From: Balanoglossus misakiensis
Taxonomy: Eukaryota; Hemichordata
Direction of reading: 5' to 3'
Length of the DNA stretch: 64,000 bases
Assembly: GCA_040954595.2 (NCBI GenBank)
Contig: CM082582.2
Coordinates: 12,896,001 to 12,960,000, forward strand
The position numbers and the translations under genes are program-made. A model generated the notes under the pieces. The model saw nothing but the letters and a program-made list of their open reading frames with translations, searched no databases and was not told where the DNA came from. Of this stretch, positions 63,701-64,000 are shown piece by piece (the stretch's first letter is position 1; every line of letters starts with the position of its first letter).

Positions 63701-63743
63701 TGTAGCTGTGTGGGATGTTACTCTGGTGATTTCTGTGCTGTCT
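30805..63743 (+). CDS. Giant secreted fibropellin-like protein: signal peptide, EGF, CUB, then at least 62 EGF-like modules (3' end beyond the window)
   Basis: Sixty-five exons join in one phase-1 frame, about 2727 residues so far. Order: signal peptide (30805-30865), ordinary EGF (32535-32666), CUB (32793-33173), then 62 EGF-like modules, one per exon, from 34741 to 63743. The combination signal-EGF-CUB-EGF array is that of sea urchin fibropellins, secreted proteins of the apical extracellular matrix; those end in an avidin-like domain, which would lie beyond this window if present. No transmembrane segment or stop is seen before 63743. Every module exon is a multiple of three and 49 of 62 are exactly 123 bp. 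Nearly all modules have eight cysteines. Role inferred: extracellular matrix or surface-coat structural protein. Notch-like or other fibropellin relatives cannot be excluded without the C terminus. Confidence 0.9.
32535..32666 (+). CDS. EGF-like domain preceding CUB (six cysteines)
   Basis: [13 protein letters not shown] begins the domain and YICECSG then GPTCEF ends it, giving six cysteines in canonical C1-C6 order with a long C3-C4 loop. It lacks both extra cysteines of the downstream modules, so it is the ordinary reference domain of the protein. Confidence 0.85.
32793..33173 (+). CDS. CUB domain
   Basis: One 381-bp exon of 127 residues. The sequence runs [20 protein letters not shown], then [35 protein letters not shown] and [10 protein letters not shown]. 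The SPNYPxxY start, the FWALFSTD strand and the GFRISW end are typical of CUB; the usual first disulfide is represented by the Cys pair near the N terminus. CUB domains mediate protein or glycan binding in extracellular proteins. The next intron (33174-34740) contains a 263-bp GATA/GACA microsatellite. Confidence 0.85.
33507..33769 (+). repeat. (TAGA)n microsatellite with an internal (GACA)n block
   Basis: About 263 bp. TAGA units run from 33507, with one TATA interruption near 33591, switch to GACA at 33653-33681, and return to TAGA until 33769. Confidence 0.95.
34741..34857 (+). CDS. EGF-like module 1 (seven cysteines)
   Basis: [20 protein letters not shown] followed by [17 protein letters not shown]. 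It has the extra cysteine in the C5-C6 turn (AGCF) but not the partner in the C3-C4 loop, which is short as in ordinary EGF. It therefore has an odd number of cysteines and looks like an intermediate between ordinary EGF and the eight-cysteine modules. Confidence 0.85.
35405..40633 (+). CDS. EGF-like modules 2-9, mostly the proline class
   Basis: Exons 35405-35524, 36564-36698, 37129-37251, 37556-37672, 38498-38620, 38960-39088, 40030-40152, 40517-40633. Modules 2-5, 7 and 9 have Pro before C2; in all of these except module 7, C6 is preceded by Asn (for example NPC with PNC or NNC). Module 3 has a longer C2-C3 loop ([10 protein letters not shown]) and module 7 a longer C3-C4 loop. Modules 2, 5 and 9 have only four residues between C3 and the extra cysteine. 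Introns are long: 35525-36563 holds a 126-bp foldback element, 37673-38497 nothing, and 39089-40029 nothing. Confidence 0.88.
35542..35667. mobile_element. 126-bp foldback (palindromic MITE) with 9-bp target duplication
   Basis: Two arms of 58 bp are inverted copies of each other with one or two mismatches, separated by a 9-base loop (CAGGCCTGT). Arms begin CAATCTGATT and end at GCTGTCGCCT. The element is flanked on both sides by ACACCAACC (35533-35541 and 35668-35676), a perfect 9-bp duplication. No coding capacity. Nine-base duplications are typical of Mutator-like elements, which is a possible source. Confidence 0.9.
36026..36080 (+). repeat. Dispersed repeat fragment (TACTGTAAAACAGG family), copy 1
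   Basis: TACTGTAAAACAGG is followed by T/A then TTTTCGC and CG-bearing A-rich sequence. The same opening occurs at 63139, also in an intron of this gene, suggesting ends of one mobile family. Confidence 0.5.
38661..38738 (+). mobile_element. Short dispersed element, copy B (diverged)
   Basis: Starts TTAACCTGTTCATGGCCAT, keeps CATGGCAAAGTTAGACCTCT in the middle and ends GTTAA. It lies in the intron after module 6, 41 bp from the donor. Confidence 0.55.
40735..41130 (+). repeat. Degenerate tandem repeat around CACTGGGCTAGCA
   Basis: Words such as GGGCTAGCACTGG, ACTGGGCTAGCAA, GGGCTAACACTTGG, GGGCTACCACTAGC and TGGGCAAGCA recur every 12-40 bases over some 400 bp between modules 9 and 10. Unit length varies, so this looks like an old minisatellite. 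Confidence 0.7.
41546..45067 (+). CDS. EGF-like modules 10-15
   Basis: Exons 41546-41668, 42032-42154, 42662-42784, 43131-43250, 44553-44684, 44951-45067. Module 12 is followed by a GC donor (AG then GCAAGT) at 42785. Module 11 has a weak GTTCGT donor chosen because it keeps phase 1. Module 13 has one residue fewer between C2 and C3 (CNGGTC). Module 14 has the longest C3 loop ([11 protein letters not shown]) and is the only non-proline module without an aromatic before C6. Intron 40634-41545 contains a degenerate tandem repeat; intron 43251-44552 holds one MITE copy (43272-43363) and a TGTGC-rich run. Confidence 0.87.
42615..42640 (+). repeat. (TC)n microsatellite
   Basis: Thirteen TC units just upstream of the module 12 acceptor; it may serve as part of its polypyrimidine tract. 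Confidence 0.9.
42785..42790 (+). other. GC-AG splice donor after module 12
   Basis: The exon ends ATAG and the intron starts GCAAGT. Phase 1 is required here and is met only by this GC site; no GT lies at the right phase next to it. GC donors usually need a strong AG upstream and AAGT downstream, both present. Confidence 0.8.
43272..43363 (+). mobile_element. Short dispersed element, copy C
   Basis: Best match to copy A: CCTTTCACTGCCATGGTTTA, AACCCATTGTTTTCTATGG, GGTTGGACCTCTATAGAGGG and a GAAGGGTTAA end. It lies in the intron after module 13. Confidence 0.7.
43623..43667 (+). repeat. TGTGC-type pentanucleotide run
   Basis: TGTGTTGTGTTGTGCTGTGC then TGTGCTCTGCAGTGCTGTGC in the intron after module 13. 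Confidence 0.8.
45208..50314 (+). CDS. EGF-like modules 16-26
   Basis: Exons 45208-45330, 45640-45762, 46223-46345, 46936-47052, 47612-47734, 47926-48048, 48189-48311, 48465-48587, 49327-49449, 49740-49856, 50192-50314. A typical module reads [20 protein letters not shown] then [19 protein letters not shown]. Module 19 contains CGSNPC, matching the protein O-glucose consensus C1-x-S-x-P-C2. The intron after module 17 carries the TTCA/CCAT/GCAT/CACT array only 12 bp from the donor. Intron 48588-49326 (739 bp) shows nothing notable. Confidence 0.88.
45775..46137 (+). repeat. Compound tetranucleotide array (TTCA, CCAT, GCAT, CACT)
   Basis: About 363 bp in the intron after module 17. Blocks of TTCA, CCAT, GCAT and CACT follow in the same order twice, making a higher-order repeat. 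Confidence 0.95.
46595..46732. mobile_element. 138-bp segment with 14-bp inverted ends
   Basis: GAAACCTGTCCAAA at 46595 is found inverted at 46719-46732. The interior is A/T-rich without coding capacity. No target duplication is obvious, so assignment as a MITE is tentative. Confidence 0.4.
47098..47240 (+). repeat. Degenerate TATAGAATT-type tandem repeat, copy 1
   Basis: Variants of TCTATAGAATT and TTATAGAATTTC recur every 10-25 bases. A similar stretch occurs at 53828-53985. Confidence 0.7.
50433..56915 (+). CDS. EGF-like modules 27-46, densely packed
   Basis: Exons 50433-50555, 50842-50964, 51175-51297, 51424-51546, 51673-51795, 52056-52178, 52496-52618, 52886-53008, 53211-53333, 53449-53571, 53686-53808, 54095-54217, 54425-54547, 54740-54862, 55166-55288, 55490-55612, 55878-56000, 56123-56245, 56546-56668, 56793-56915. 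All twenty are exactly 123 bp and phase 1-1. Introns are as short as 114-126 bp, unlike the kilobase introns upstream. Only modules 27, 29 and 36 keep Pro before C2. Modules such as 30, 37 and 44 match the POFUT1 O-fucose consensus (C2-x4-T-C3). Confidence 0.9.
52287..52340 (+). repeat. GCTT/GATT/GACT tetranucleotide run
   Basis: Starts GCTTGCTTGCTTGATTGATT and continues with GACT and GATT variants in the intron after module 32. Confidence 0.85.
53828..53985 (+). repeat. Degenerate TATAGAATT-type tandem repeat, copy 2
   Basis: GGCATTCTAGAAACATCTAT, GAATTCTATAGAACTTCTAT and TTATAGAATTTTTATAG match the style of copy 1 in another intron of the same gene. Confidence 0.7.
56916..58567 (+). other. 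Longest intron within the distal array (1.65 kb)
   Basis: Between modules 46 and 47. It contains a CA-rich/CATA simple repeat (about 57245-57341) and a 13-15 bp A run near 58104. No extra EGF exon or remnant was recognised on either strand. Confidence 0.75.
57245..57341 (+). repeat. CA-rich simple repeat with CATA and CAGA variants
   Basis: ACACACACACATG, GCACGCATGCACGCACAGAC, ACATACATACATAAACAGAC. Located in the 1.65 kb intron. Confidence 0.85.
58568..63743 (+). CDS. EGF-like modules 47-62; array continues at the window edge
   Basis: Exons 58568-58690, 59050-59172, 59350-59472, 59849-59971, 60140-60256, 60477-60602, 60762-60884, 61032-61154, 61362-61484, 61652-61774, 62040-62162, 62293-62415, 62624-62746, 62955-63077, 63331-63453, 63621-63743. 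Module 52 has one extra residue between C1 and C2 (CTVSNQC). Module 51 has the short four-residue spacer before the extra cysteine. The last exon ends with a GTGAGT donor at 63744, so further exons must follow beyond 64000. The sequence 63744-64000 is intron. Confidence 0.9.
58714..58806 (-). mobile_element. Short dispersed element, copy D (inverted)
   Basis: Read on the minus strand it gives the same core as copies A and C (ATGGTTTGGTCCATATCCAT then TGTTTTCTACGG). Plus-strand start is TTAACCCTTTTGCCCC. It lies 24 bp after the donor of module 47. Confidence 0.6.
60349..60423 (-). mobile_element. Short dispersed element, copy E (inverted)
   Basis: Plus-strand start GTAACCCTTTCACCCCGG. The minus strand reads TCACCACCATGGTTCAGTCC then AAACTCATTGTTTCCTATA. 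It lies in the intron before module 52. Confidence 0.6.
62781..62813 (+). repeat. (TTCA)n microsatellite
   Basis: About eight TTCA units, 35 bp after the donor of module 59. Confidence 0.9.
63139..63265 (+). repeat. Dispersed repeat fragment (TACTGTAAAACAGG family), copy 2
   Basis: Starts TACTGTAAAACAGGAATTTT and has an unusual cluster of CG dinucleotides (CGCGATCTTCGCGAG) for this AT-rich intron. Confidence 0.5.
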
Positions 63744-64000
63744 GTGAGTACATAACATGTTTTCGTCAGAATTCATTCTAAGATTTTGTTTGATTTTTGT
63801 GTTTCTGCCAGACGGTCAATTTATCGGATAGACTAAGAATAATAAATAGTAGTAATCCATAATAATAAAAATCATAGTAATTCATCTTGGGTACGATAAA
63901 CAAAATATATAATACCACAGATACAAATTATCCCCAAAATTATAAGGCCATGACAAAGATCATGCTGTAAATGACAAATTTTTAGTGTCTATAATAAAAA

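Noticed and set aside
34741-63743. Interpretation as a Notch receptor
   Set aside because: There is a CUB domain near the N terminus, the modules lack the calcium-binding D-x-[DE] start and six-cysteine pattern of Notch EGF, and no LNR or transmembrane part is in view.
34741-63743. Laminin-type EGF as explanation of the eight cysteines
   Set aside because: In laminin EGF the extra pair follows the sixth-position cysteine; here the extras are in the C3-C4 loop and in the C5-C6 turn.
1-64000. CRISPR arrays, prokaryotic operons, phage or plasmid features, tRNA or rRNA genes
   Set aside because: Gene structure is eukaryotic throughout, and no tRNA or rRNA signature was seen on either strand.

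Overview
The window is a piece of a eukaryotic, metazoan nuclear genome. Every gene is split by GT-AG introns, the intergenic and intronic DNA is AT-rich and full of microsatellites and short inverted-repeat elements, and the proteins read as animal orthologues. The third gene has the layout signal peptide, EGF, CUB, then a long EGF array, as in the echinoderm fibropellins. Together with the frequent TACATGTA palindromes this suggests a marine invertebrate deuterostome (hemichordate or echinoderm, less likely amphioxus). That assignment is an inference; no rRNA or mitochondrial marker is present. All exon coordinates were read by eye from splice signals, reading-phase continuity and family similarity.

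Region 1 (1-7767, minus strand): the 5' portion of the orthologue of MROH1 (HEATR7A), a HEAT-repeat protein. Twenty-one exons join in one continuous frame from a start codon at 7767 to the window edge, about 950 codons; the C-terminal part lies beyond position 1. Region 2 (7768-8938): a head-to-head intergenic region of about 1.2 kb, probably a shared bidirectional promoter. Region 3 (8939-26705, plus strand): a complete orthologue of GPATCH1, a spliceosome-associated G-patch protein, in 18 exons and 976 residues, with one 8.9 kb intron. Region 4 (26706-30804): intergenic, with a polyadenylation signal, a duplicated segment and simple repeats. Region 5 (30805 to beyond 64000, plus strand): a giant secreted protein gene. 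It has a signal-peptide exon, one ordinary six-cysteine EGF exon, one CUB exon, and then 62 consecutive one-exon EGF-like modules still continuing at the window edge.

The most unusual content is this array. Almost all modules carry eight cysteines instead of six. One extra cysteine sits in the C3-C4 loop; the other replaces the conserved glycine just before the aromatic residue between C5 and C6. This predicts a fourth disulfide. All 62 exons are phase 1-1 and 49 are exactly 123 bp. Modules fall into two classes in which the residue before C2 co-varies with the residue before C6. One intron of the array uses a GC donor. The introns hold foldback and MITE-like elements, one flanked by a perfect 9-bp target duplication and another family seen five times, plus complex tetranucleotide arrays.

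The two housekeeping genes (MROH1, GPATCH1) have no evident functional link to the extracellular-matrix-type gene; only the first two appear to share regulatory DNA.
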